Shown piece after piece: positions 46,401 to 58,400 of a stretch of DNA of 64,000 bases; the stretch's first letter is position 1, and each line of letters begins with the position of its first letter. Location: positions 508,129-572,128 of the forward strand of contig VXAZ01003272.1 in assembly GCA_013399875.1 (NCBI GenBank), in the 5' to 3' direction. Source of the stretch: Gymnorhina tibicen. Lineage: Eukaryota; Chordata; Aves; Passeriformes; Artamidae. A program made the position numbers and the translations under genes. Under the pieces are notes generated by a model. That model was not told the DNA's origin. It ran no database searches and saw nothing but the letters and a program-made list of their open reading frames with translations.

Positions 46401-49400
46401 GCTGCCCGTGGAGCAGGAGATGCAGGAGGAGCCCTGGCTGCAGTGCTCCAGCTGCCACGACAGCAGGTTTGCCCCAAAGCCTTGCATCTCTATCATCTCA
46501 CTGGTGTCTGTGGAAAAACCAAACAAGACAGAAGGACATCAGTCTTTTCCCTTCTCTCCCCCTCTTCCTTCTGTGCATCCTGATGGTTCATGCTTCACTT
46601 CTCAACAGGCTCTGAACCTGGATTCCAGAAACAGGAGAGCAGCATCCTCAGAATCACTGCTCTGGACCCGCTGCATGCTGTGCAGGGTCCCTCCCCAGGA
46701 AGCCAAACCCCTTCACCATTTGCCCCTCTCTTGCCCATGCACATCCCAGTTCATGATTCAAGAGAATAGAGAAAAGGGTGCTGCAGGAACAACTAAACTG
46801 GTTCTTGTGTAATACTATGGAAATGTTATTTATGGCCAGAAGAGATCATCCAGCCCAACCTTCTATTTAATTCAGGCCTCAGAATTTCATTTTGCAGTTC
46901 CTGAAATCAGCCATGGAACTGCTGGTCCAGTCAAAGTGAAAGTTGGAGCATGAAAGAAATTAAGACAAACTAAGTCAGTTACTTTCAGAAGATGCTTCTT
47001 TCCCCCTCAGAACCAGATCCTAAAATATTTAGCACAAAAGGACAGTTCCAGTCCTGCTAATGTCCTCACTATATTTATAAAAGGATACTCTACAGGAGTA
47101 TGTGATCCAACAGTGCAATGCAGCTTCTTGAGTTATCCCTGCCCCACCAAATCCATGTGCCTTTTTAACCAGCTTCAGAAAGGCAACTCAAAAAATCAGC
47201 AGCTCCCTTCAGAAAGCTTGGCTTCAGCTCTTCAGCCTTCCCAGCTGGCATTTGAGCTTGTGGGGTTTTTGGTTTATAATAAATAACTGGCCTTTCAGCT
47301 CACCCATGATTAAAATTAAGGCAAATACAATAATGTATGCAATGAAGTATGCCACTAAATTAACAGTTACAAGCAAAATTCAGTCCCCTGGGCCGTGCTT
47401 TTAAAACAGGTATTTGTTGAGTGTTGGTGGGGGCAATTCCAAACCATCTCATGCATTTTATATCAAGGTAGCACAAAGCATTTTAGGAGTGCCTATTAGA
47501 AAGTGGGCAGAGGTGAGGGAGGAGTGGAATAAACCCATTTGTTAACAGAAAAAGCACAGGCTCATGCGGAAGCAGTCATGTGTGTTTCATTTCACAAAAC
47601 AAAGTGTGATGCAAAAATGCTCTTCACCTTAATTCTTCAGGAAGGAGCTGAACGACCCAGTCTTTATTGCAGCTTCTTATTGGGTTCAAATAAAAACCAC
47701 TGGATAAACATTTTTAAATCATTAGGTTTTGCCTCCCCTCTATAGACAGGAAAAGTGGGTTTTTCAGTTTTAATTTTTTATTCTGTTTTTAGAGAAACAA
47801 GGAAAGAACCCCACAGAACCTAAAGATTCAGATGAAAGGTACCTGAATTAGTGAAGAATTAGAGTGAACAGCATCTTTTATTTAATTGTAGTGGTGTTAT
47901 CTGTAACTTCAGCTACATGCAAAAGTCGAGCATGTTGCAAAATGTCAAAGCAGATGGCTGGCAAACCTGCTACAACAGTGTTGTCATTATGGGATGGGGC
48001 TGCTGGATGTACAGCAGCCCAGCCAGGCTATTCCCAGACACATCCCTAACTCTACCATCCCCTTCAAGATTAAGTAAGCAAAAGCAGACACCTGACAGCC
48101 ATTCTAGTGGATAACTTACATTTTCTGTCAACAGACTAAAGACTGAATTGTGTTCCTTATGCTTAAGGTGTATGTGGCAGTTAAATGTTCTCCTTCCCAT
48201 TTCTGCCCGTATCCAGGCACAATCAGTTAGGACACACTGAAACTTCCTAGAACAGCATCTTTTTTCAAGGGGAACACTATTTTTGGAACTTGTTTCCATC
48301 CATGCCTTCCAAGAACTCTTTATTAACTTGGCTGGGCTTTATCAATTTCCAGGGGCTGCTCCCTTGGGATAAGTGTGTGGGCAGCCTAGAAGAACTGAGA
48401 GGCTCTCCCTGAACACCTGTTCATACCCTGTCTATTTCAGAACTTTGGCATTGGACAGAGATGCAGGGCAATTATTGTCTCTTGCAGTCAGTCCCACCAG
48501 TCCAGGGTATAAGAGAAAGCAAGGACTTCTCAGAATTCAGAGCTAAACTACTGGATCCCAAATGCACACACATCTTGAGAATACCAACTTAAATCACAGG
48601 AACTTTTCTTAAAAAAGAAATAGATGACAAACTTGTGGGGAGTGGTGGAGCTCACAGCTGATCCTCTGAAGCCCACCCAGCCTATGGATGCAAGTGGAAT
48701 GAAAGCACGGATCCCATACAGGCACTGCATCTCCACACAGCCTACTCTGCGTACTCTGCTGCCTTACAGGAGATCACAAAGCTGTTACACTCCCTCCTTC
48801 TCTCCTGAGAACCTGCTCTAGTGTCCAGCCTTTATGGTGGTGGGGCAGGAAGCCCCAGAGGAGAGGAGGTTTGCTGCTCAGCGGCACACACACCAAGGGA
48901 GAGGGAAGATGCTGTTCCCACTCCCCACAGGCTGTGAGCCCATTCCCAGCCTCTCTGCACAGCCACCTCCATCTCCAGATCTCGTGGCCTGAGTGAAATG
49001 TCTTTCCCTGTAATAATGCCAACACTGTTGTACGCATCAGTGGAAGGAGCTGCAAGAGAGCTCTGGGACACAGGGGGAGGAGGATAAAAACCTTTCATCC
49101 TATTAGGAGCTGTGAGGTTCCGAGAGCAGATCATTGATAGCATTGCGTGTAGCTTATCTTCCTCCTCCTCATCATCGTCAACAGAGGTAGAGCGGCTGGC
49201 AGCTAAGTGGTGGTAGTTAATAGTTACTGCTCAAAGAAAATAGTGAAAGAGGAGCATAAGAAGAAAGAACTCAATTCTGTGGGAAAGCTCAAAAGGACAT
49301 GGTCAGCAAAGACAAAGGACCTGAATCCTGCCCTCTGCTTGAGGGCACAAGCTCCTGTAAATGGCTGTGAAAACTGAGTTTCTTACAGAAACAAAGCATG

Positions 49401-52400
49401 CTCCACCAAACTCAGGCTGGCTTTGAGTGTGCACAGGCTGTGAGAGCACACATGGCACACCATGGCAAGGGAGAAAGATCCCAGTGCCAGCCTGCAGCAG
49501 CTGAGTATGCTTTTGAGCAAAGCTCCGCGGGAATTCTAGGCTCCAGCTAGCTTCTGTCCTTCACTGTGCCCTCAGCAATGCTGTGGCCCCTTCTCTGAAA
49601 CCTGTGCCAGATGCACCTGGACAGCAAACCCTCGCTCCCAGCTGTGTGTGGCCCTGCAGACAGGCAGAGGTCCTGCCCCACGAGCGCCCGGGCTCTGCAG
49701 CCCCTCCACCAGGCCAAGGCACAAGGTGCTTTGCAGGTGTGTGCATGGACTTACCTGTGCCAGCCCAGGAGCCCTGACAAAGCCCAGCCAGCTCTGCGGC
49801 CCAGGCCCCGGGCTCAGGAGGCTGCAGAGGGGACTCCAGCTTTCTCAGCTGCAGGAAGTCCCAGTATGAGCAGTAACTCCAAATCCCCCGCAAACTTTTA
49901 GGGTCTGATCTTCCCAGGAAATTCTTGTTTCTTTGCCAAGGGGAATAAAACTGAACATGCTGTTTGAGAACTAGCTCAAATGCCTTCTTGCATGTAAGGA
50001 ATTTGTATTCACTGATGACATGAGGTGGTTTGGTGCTTGGGAATTCGTTTCATTTCCTTGGAAGGGCCTTTATTTATCCATTGTTAAGTTTGTGCTTCCA
50101 AGCCAGGAAAACTTAGCCCAGGGAGTTCTTGAGGAACTTTTAAGAGTTTATGGTTGGGTTTTTTTCCTAATAACAACATTATGAGCAAGCAGTGTGGCCA
50201 GTAAAAATATCCTCACTCAGGAGCAAAACTGCTCTTGGCTAGTCAAGCTATCTTTTTTGTTTCAGTCTCAGTTTGCAAGCCCAGGGGAGTATTTTGAAAA
50301 CTTCCTCTGTAAAACACAGAGTAAATATAAGATTCCCCACCTCAACTCCATTTCCACTAAGATAACAAGTCTAACTGCATTAAGGAAACCTAAGCTGTAC
50401 CTGTCGATCACAATTATCTCTTAGTGAAATTTTGTGAGAAGTTTGGGTTTCTTACCCCTTTACAAAAACCTGGCTTGTCACCTGCAGGTATTTCCCAGGA
50501 TATTACTACAAGATTTTCTCAGATGTTTGATTTGGTTTTTTGTTTGGTTTTTTTTTCAAACAAAGCAGAACAAAGGCACTTACTGTTATCATGCTTGTGT
50601 CCAGGATAAATAATTCTGAACACATAGTCCGTGGACGTGTCCTCGGCTGGCATCTCCTCCAGGTCCACTGATTTGTTGCTGTTCCGTTTTCGAAGCTTTG
50701 GAAACACCTTGCCCTAGAGAAAATAATAATTCCATACATTCAGCTATGAGTGACTAACAGAGTACAACAAACTAAGTACTGCAGACCTCTGGCATCTTAA
50801 ATCTCCAAACTTTCAATGCTGGGAGGAGGTAAAGGAGAAAACAGTGGAGTCATATACAGCTGGTGATTTTGGGGTACTTAACACTACTTTTCTGTGTACT
50901 ATAAACCAGCCTTTTCTCATAATCTATGGGAGCTAGGCACCCCAAGCCTCTGGCAGCAGCTCTGTGCAGTCCATCTGAGTCTCACTCCTACTGTGTGGGT
51001 TTGTGTCTTGATGCAACAGCAGATTCCAGGTCATTGCTCAGTGGGGTAATGAAGGTACGAACAATTTTTATAGACCATGTGTGTAAAAATCAAATTGGAC
51101 TAATGGAGTTATTTTGCCTCCTACTTTACCATAAAGCAGCTGGAAGTCAGTGCCCAGATCCTGTGGAGCAGAGATATCAACACCAGCCTCACCCAAGAGC
51201 TCACCAGAGGAAGCAGTACCTTGCCCTGCTGGGACCACAGCGGGGGCTCCAGCTGGCCACGGGGCAGGAGCCCATTCTCCAGACAGGACAGGAAGGCGAG
51301 GAGGTGCCCTCCTTGGGGGAAGTGCAGCGGAGGCCTCTGCGTCCCATCCTGACTCACCAGCACTAATGTCCATCTGCTTTCTGCTGCAAGGGAGGACAGG
51401 GGGAGTCCACACTGTTACATCAGATTTACTTCAATTTTCTGCTCTTACCCTCTAAGTAAATTGTATTTGGGATTATCACTAAGTCGATAAATAAACCTCT
51501 GTAAGGCACAGTGTGACCTAGGGATGATACCAGCCCTTTAGCCCTAAAGAAACTCAAGATACAAGCAATCTATGACCCTCATGCAGTTGCCATCTTCTAT
51601 CAGCTGGGACTGGAGATTTTAACTCATTTAACTCATTCCCACATGGCCAGAACTAGTCAGAGGTGTTCCCGACACTGAGGGAGGAAAAGCAATCATTCAG
51701 GTGGCTCTTCTGCTTATGTATTTTAAAGGAATATATGCCTAAGGGTTATGCTTACGTTGCTGATGGCAGTGGATGCAGACGATCTGGCTCAGTGGCACAA
51801 CCAGTGCGTAGTCCCAGTAAACACTAAAAGGGAAGGAAAGTGCAGGAAACATTGTTTTTCCCATATTCAGCAATGCTTGCAGTTACAAGCACCTGATAGA
51901 AAGACTCTGCTAAGTTAATAACCGCTTAATAAATTTGGTCAGTTAAAGTAAATTATTAGTCAAGTAAACAGCAAAGGAAAGCAGGTTTCCCCACATTGGT
52001 ACCAGGTCTGTACAACCTCTGCTTCCCTCTTCCCCCCCACTTCCTCCTTCCCAGTGCCCCCCAGCAGGTTACACAGTGCTTCCCATCTTTCCTGAATGCA
52101 GTGAGTACCTTTTCTCCAGTTCTGAATCTCCAAGGGTTCCATTCATCAGCTGGTTTGGAGTCCACTTTAATGTCAAACTATCTGCTGATTGATGAAGGGA
52201 GAGATACCCAGGAATTGCCTCCAAGTCATCTTTCTGGGCACAGAAGCAACAAACAGATAACCCAGGTGACTCAAGTGCACAAAATATCTGCATAAAATAT
52301 ATGTTCCAGTCTTTCTATACCACACAAGTTCCAAAGCTGCATTATTTGGGAACTGCTGAGGGAAACCCTAACAGGAGAAGTACTGGTATACAATATTGCT

Positions 52401-55400
52401 ACAGAAAGAGGGGAAAAACCACAATACAGTCAGCTGGTTTGTGAAATACAGTCCAGTATGTTTGTTCCTGCCTACAGGCCCACTGCTCACTGACAGTGGT
52501 CAGGCAGTGAAAGCATTTGTCACATGTCAAATCTACCTCAGCACAGGAGACCAAGCAGAAGGCAGCTCTGTGCTGAGAACAGAATGCAGCGAGCACTTGG
52601 CAGGTCTGAGCTCTACCCCCAGCTACACCTCCTCCAGTCCCAGCCCCAAGCTCCACACGCTCACCGGCTGCACCAGGACGTTGTTCTTGCCGTAGAGAAG
52701 GTGTGTCCGGGAGTTCTGGTGCAGGGACTCCACGTACTCCCGCGCCGAAGCAGCAAAGCGATCTTCCGACGTGCTCCCGCTGGAGTGGCGCTTCCGGATC
52801 TACGCACACAGCCACGCGGGTCAGGCAGGAGCATGGGAACTGCACCTCTTACATCACTCTCTATGGACTGCAACTTCTTGTGCAGCCAGGGGAGTTTGCA
52901 GAGAAATCACCTGGACTTGTAACTCAGCCCTGTCCATGGCAGCTGAGAATTTCTTGTGAACTACCTGGTCAGATCACAGCTGTCACAAGCCACAGAATTT
53001 AGTGCTGGATCTCAAACTTTTCTACATACAGATAAAAGAGGACATTGTGGCCCAAATGGACTCCTAATCTGTGATAAAGGCTCTGTTACAGAAGAGAGAA
53101 GAAAGGCTGTTCCAGATTCAAGTATCTACCTCAGGGGGCTGTTTTTATTATCAGCCTGTGCCTTAACTCAGAAGCAGGTACAGAGTAAATACCTACTCCC
53201 AGGGCTGGGCGCTTGGAGGGGGAGTCCTGGCGGCCGTGTGCGCCGTGGATCCGGTGCCGCTGCACCAGCTCGTCGGCCGAAGGGTCTGTCCAGTAGTGGT
53301 CGGCTGTCTTTAGCTTGGTGTACTCCAGAGCACAGGGTCCAACTAGGAAAAGAGACCAAGGGAGAAACCTTCCGAGTCTGTTCAGAAACACAGCCAGTGC
53401 TATCCTGCTGGCTGAGCACTGAAGGTGAGATTTCCGTCTCAAGCCAAGTGAATATTAATGGTCACCAATCCTACGGGATCAGCCCGCAATACAGACAACA
53501 ACATAATAATGTATCACCCCTACTACCCAGGGCTGTATAAGAGTAATCCTGTAGGACACAGTACCCCGCCACAGCAGCATGAGCAGTTACAAACTGCCAG
53601 CAAGCATTCAGTAAAAATCCATTCCCGTTCTGCTTTCTGATCCAACCAATAATTACTAATAAAACCAGATGATCAGTCTCTTCTGGTCTTGTAAGCAACA
53701 AAACAACATCTTCAATGTTGCTCTATTATAAATAGTTAACTACATACAAGATACAAAACTCACCTCTTGTAACACTGTCATAACGCAAAATGCTTTAAGA
53801 AACTAATTATTTTCTTCAGCATAAGAAGTAACTCTGCAAGAACTCACCTAGCAGAGAAGCCAGTATTGGGCCACAAACAGGATCTGCCAGTAAAGCTTCC
53901 TTTTCATAATATTTACTAGGAATAAAAGATTAGAGCCCAGTTAAAAATATTAGTTGTTATAAACCATTTCAAAGCTTGGGTTAAGCTACAGGTCTAACAC
54001 AATGGGCCAGTAAGAAAACTGTGTATCTGAACAGCCAGAGACAGTATCCAAGGAATCCAAATCCCAAATAGTCCCTGAATTTGAGAGGTAGAGGGGAAAC
54101 AGTGGCTGGGATTACCCAGCAATCACCAATGTGAGCATCTCCTCCGAAAGCTCTAATGGAGCTTGACTGGCCCATGCACTGACCCTGTGAGGAAGTGTTG
54201 TGTTGGGTTTGCAGGTTAAAAAAACTTTTACAACATGGTGTGTCCTGAAGTGTTTTTAAAGACCATTAAAACATATTGTAAGGAAGCTATGGAGAAATTA
54301 ATTTACTCTATTTTAGGGATTGACTTCCTAAACTATATGAACAGCACTGACTAGTCTCCATGGAGCATAAAACGAGCCTGGAACAACTAATGTAATAAAC
54401 CTACACTCCAGACTTCTACATTGAACCAGCTGACCAGCACCCCCTCCTTTGGATGTACATTCTGCCCCTGATCAGCTGTGCAATCCCAGGCAAGTCACCT
54501 CCTCTCAATATGCTCATTCTGCTCATCTATTTTTCAGCTGAGCTCTGGAGAGGCAGGAGCTTGCCTTGTGCTCAGGGTGTTTACCCAGTATATTTGATTT
54601 GGGGCTTTGGGCAGAATTGCAATATGGGAACAAACAATAGTTCTCTGCAAGCAATTTTGTCCATTTTCCACAGAGACAAAACAATCCACACATTCTTAAA
54701 CATCTCTTCTATCTGTGAGGAATCATCTTGAAACACTGTGAAGAACAATGAACTATTACAAATAGCTCTTGCAATGACCCCGAAGTCTTGCCATTGCAGC
54801 AGGCAACGCTGCTTTACAAAACCACATAGCCAAAAAATCCAAACACCCACATTTCTTGAATGCCACTGTCCTCTGTGGTCTGTTCACTAGATGGGGCTCA
54901 AACTCTAAAGCACCTGCTCCTCCTCCAGGACAGAACAGCTGAAGGACGTGAACACGGAGCATTTGAGCGGTAATGTCACAAAAATGCACGGCAACAAGCC
55001 TTATGAAAAGGTTTGTTTTATTCACCAAGTCAGGGTCTCAAAATCACAGACCTGCAATGAAGGACCTGATCCTAACTCATCCGAGCGGATGGAGAAGGCA
55101 GTGAGGGGAACATCTACAACACACACTGATGGAACAACTGAGAGCAAACTCTCCTGATGTGTCTCCTGTGGATTCTGTGGAAATTAAAACCCCTTGTACC
55201 CATCTATCTGCAAACACTGAGGCAGTGGACTAAAATGCTTTCATTAACTGTGTCTCTGGGACATGGCCAACCCTCCCTCTGTCTCTTCTGCACACAGCTC
55301 ATAAAATCCAAGCTGGCATTACATATCCCAGAGCAACAGTTTGCTTGAACAGCACAAAGACCTTTCTTCCATTCTCTTGCTTTTAGTGGCAAGATACATC

Positions 55401-58400
55401 ATGAAAATAAAGCTGATGACAAGGAAAACAGTAACACAAACTTGGAAAGCACTGTGAAAATAAGCTGCTCTGCCCTTAGCTCTCATCCTTGTTCAGACCC
55501 ATTGGCTTTGGATGGACAAGAATGTGCTGCCAGTGCAGAACAAGAAGAGCACCCCTGCCAGCAAACTGCCGTTCTGGGACCACACCAAGCTTTAGGGTCC
55601 CTCCCTTTCTCTTCTTATGGGAGACTGTCCTCAGTGTGCCCCACTAAGTCTTCTGTATCATGGGTTATGGGAGGGCAGGAAGGGTAGCAGTTAAGAGCCA
55701 CTCCTTGGCAAGCCACAGCTGATGCTGGGCAGCAGGAAGCAAGGACAGAACAGAGAGGACTCGTCTTTGCCTCTTAAGGAGTCCGTGTGGAATACATCCA
55801 TAAAGCACTGATGCTCTTCTCTGGTTTTGCAACGGAAGACTTTCACTTTACACAAAGCCTGATTTTTCTAAAAAGGAAACATGATTCAAAGAACCTCTTT
55901 TCACAACCCTAAGGTTTTATGTCAATAGCTCCTCCTGTTCTAAATTCTCCTTTCTTTCATCTACAAAAGGCAATTTCCTCCCTGACATCCTGAAGTTCCA
56001 AAGGATTATTTTCAACTCATGACATATTAGAAGACATTTCTATTCCACTAAGGTCTAGGTCCCATTAGAATATGGGCATCTAATACACTTGAAGTGAGGT
56101 TTTTAGCTGATTTCTGGAAAGCTGAATGTCTGTTAATATTTTTTGTAAGCCTGAAACACTGTCAATGATGCAAAAGTAAAGTACATTTTTTTCTAAATGC
56201 CTGTGCAGCTGGTTTTCATCTTACCAGAAGACTGCATCACAGGGGTTTGCTGAAGACTTATGATGAAATCCCTTGTTTCAGATACCTAAATGCATCAGTC
56301 CAACAAATCCCTGTGCTTCTGCTGCTTTCCTTACCTGCAGTTATCGACAATGTACTGCACAATCTTGTCCAGCACCTTCTCAATCAAGGCTGTCCGAACC
56401 CAGATGTGTTTGATGGCCTGAGGTGTCAGGACAGGTGTTTTGCTTGTGGTTGATCCCTGCCTTTTGAGGGGTTCCTGCCCATTTGGCTGATTTTTCCTGC
56501 AAAAGGTGATAAAATAAAAGTAGTCAGAATTCAGACTGTTTGATGACAGCTCATTATGGGTTCATCCTCCTGCATCAGGTAACACAGTGCAGATGCAGGA
56601 CAAAGGTGCTCCAAAGCACAGGGGCAGCTTCCTTCTGCCCAGCACTGCAGGCTGCCTTGGCTCTCCACACACTGCCCTGGGCTGAGAGGGGAACAGGAAC
56701 CCTCTGAATGTCTTTTCCAGAAAACTTCCCCCTTAAAATAGAAGAAGGTCCCGTTTTGCCTCAGTGAGGAAAGAAACCCTGACATCTTCAAGTTCTTTGC
56801 CAGCACTTGGGTTCCCTTTCAGGAAAGCGTTCAGTTACACAGAGTTAATACATTTGTTTGGGCTGTTTTTGGGTGAAATCTGTCATTCCCCCCTGCATTC
56901 ACAGGAGGCCATCACAGCACCCCTACAGGCAAGAAAGACCCGTGACACCCCTGACATCAGAGCACTTCGAGTGTGGTTAGTTGCATCCTAAACAGGGGTT
57001 TTCTTAAGCCACAGCCTCAGGAGCAATGAGGCTGTTACAGCCCTTCTGTCTCATTTCATACATCCAGCAGAGCGGGTCCACCCCCTGCAGTATTTCCCAA
57101 CAGTATCTTTGCTGTGCATATTTTCTACAGCACTTAACTTTTGTGGCTGTTAATAGCTGAAAAACACACAAAATTTGTCCAAGAGAAACCACAGAATTTA
57201 AGTTCATCTGCTCCTCTCTGCTAAAGGATACAGCCAAAGGTCTCTGGTGGTTAGAGGGGTGTTTGTGTGGGCTCTTAACCAGGAGAGAGGCTGGTGAATT
57301 TTCAGTAGAAAGCATCCTTCTTCCCAACATTTAAAAAATTAAAATTAATAAAATCCCTGTCTGTATCAGTAGGCACAATTAAAAAGGTATCAAAAATAGG
57401 TACATATCTGTCAAAAACTACGTAACAAAGTCTGATAATTACAAGTCTAATAAAGATAAATGTCAGAAAATTACACAGAAATATAAGTGCTAATTTAAAT
57501 AACTGTCAATAATTGAAGACAAGCTCTCTTGGCAAAGCCCTTCTTACAGCAAATTGATCAGAGGCTAAAAGGTCCTACGATGTTCAAAGAGCTCTTAGGG
57601 CTTGGCAGTGCCTACAAACAGAATTAAAAATGCTCTTGTTCTGAGCTTATAGGACAAGACACTCATGCACTGTGATTCCATCTACAGAACCACATAGAAA
57701 ATTTTAACTTTGCTACTTACCACCAGCAAGAAGTTTAAGACTTTCAGTAACCTCAAGTCCTTGACTCCAGGATTCTGTTGTGCTTAAGTCCAGTATGTAC
57801 TGAACAGCTTTCCTATAACATCCTTCTTCCCACCACTCTTTGTATCCATTAATTTAACTGTTTCTGCTATGATACCTACAAATCTGTTCCTGGTTTGGCA
57901 GGAGCGTGCCAAAACAGCTTTTCCAGTATGTCTGTTCTTGAGTTCCTCCTTCCACCCCCTCCCTTCCCACCAACAGTTCAAGCTGTCCACCATACCCCGC
58001 CTGGGAGCCCTCTCTGAAATCACCAGTAATTAGTCACTTCTGTTGCTGTGTGTGGGCTGAATGTGCTGCTCTGCTGTACTGAGAAGCAAAATGGAACACC
58101 AAAGCCCCAGCTCCCCACCTCTGCCCCTTTGCTCACTGCCAGCTTGATCAAACACAAACATCTAGAGCCACTAACGAGACAAACCGCATCAGCCGTGGCC
58201 GAGACAGGCCCCTGTGCACTCACGGGGCAGTCTGTGTCCCACCACGCTGCACACACACACCGCATCAACTCGGCCGATGAACAGAGCCTCACCTGCTCTC
58301 CACCTGCTGCTGCAGCTCCTGCACCTTCTTGCACACGTCTCCAGCTATGGCACAGGTCTTGCCCACCTTGGTGAAGAGCGCGGCCACCTTGTCGGTGCGC

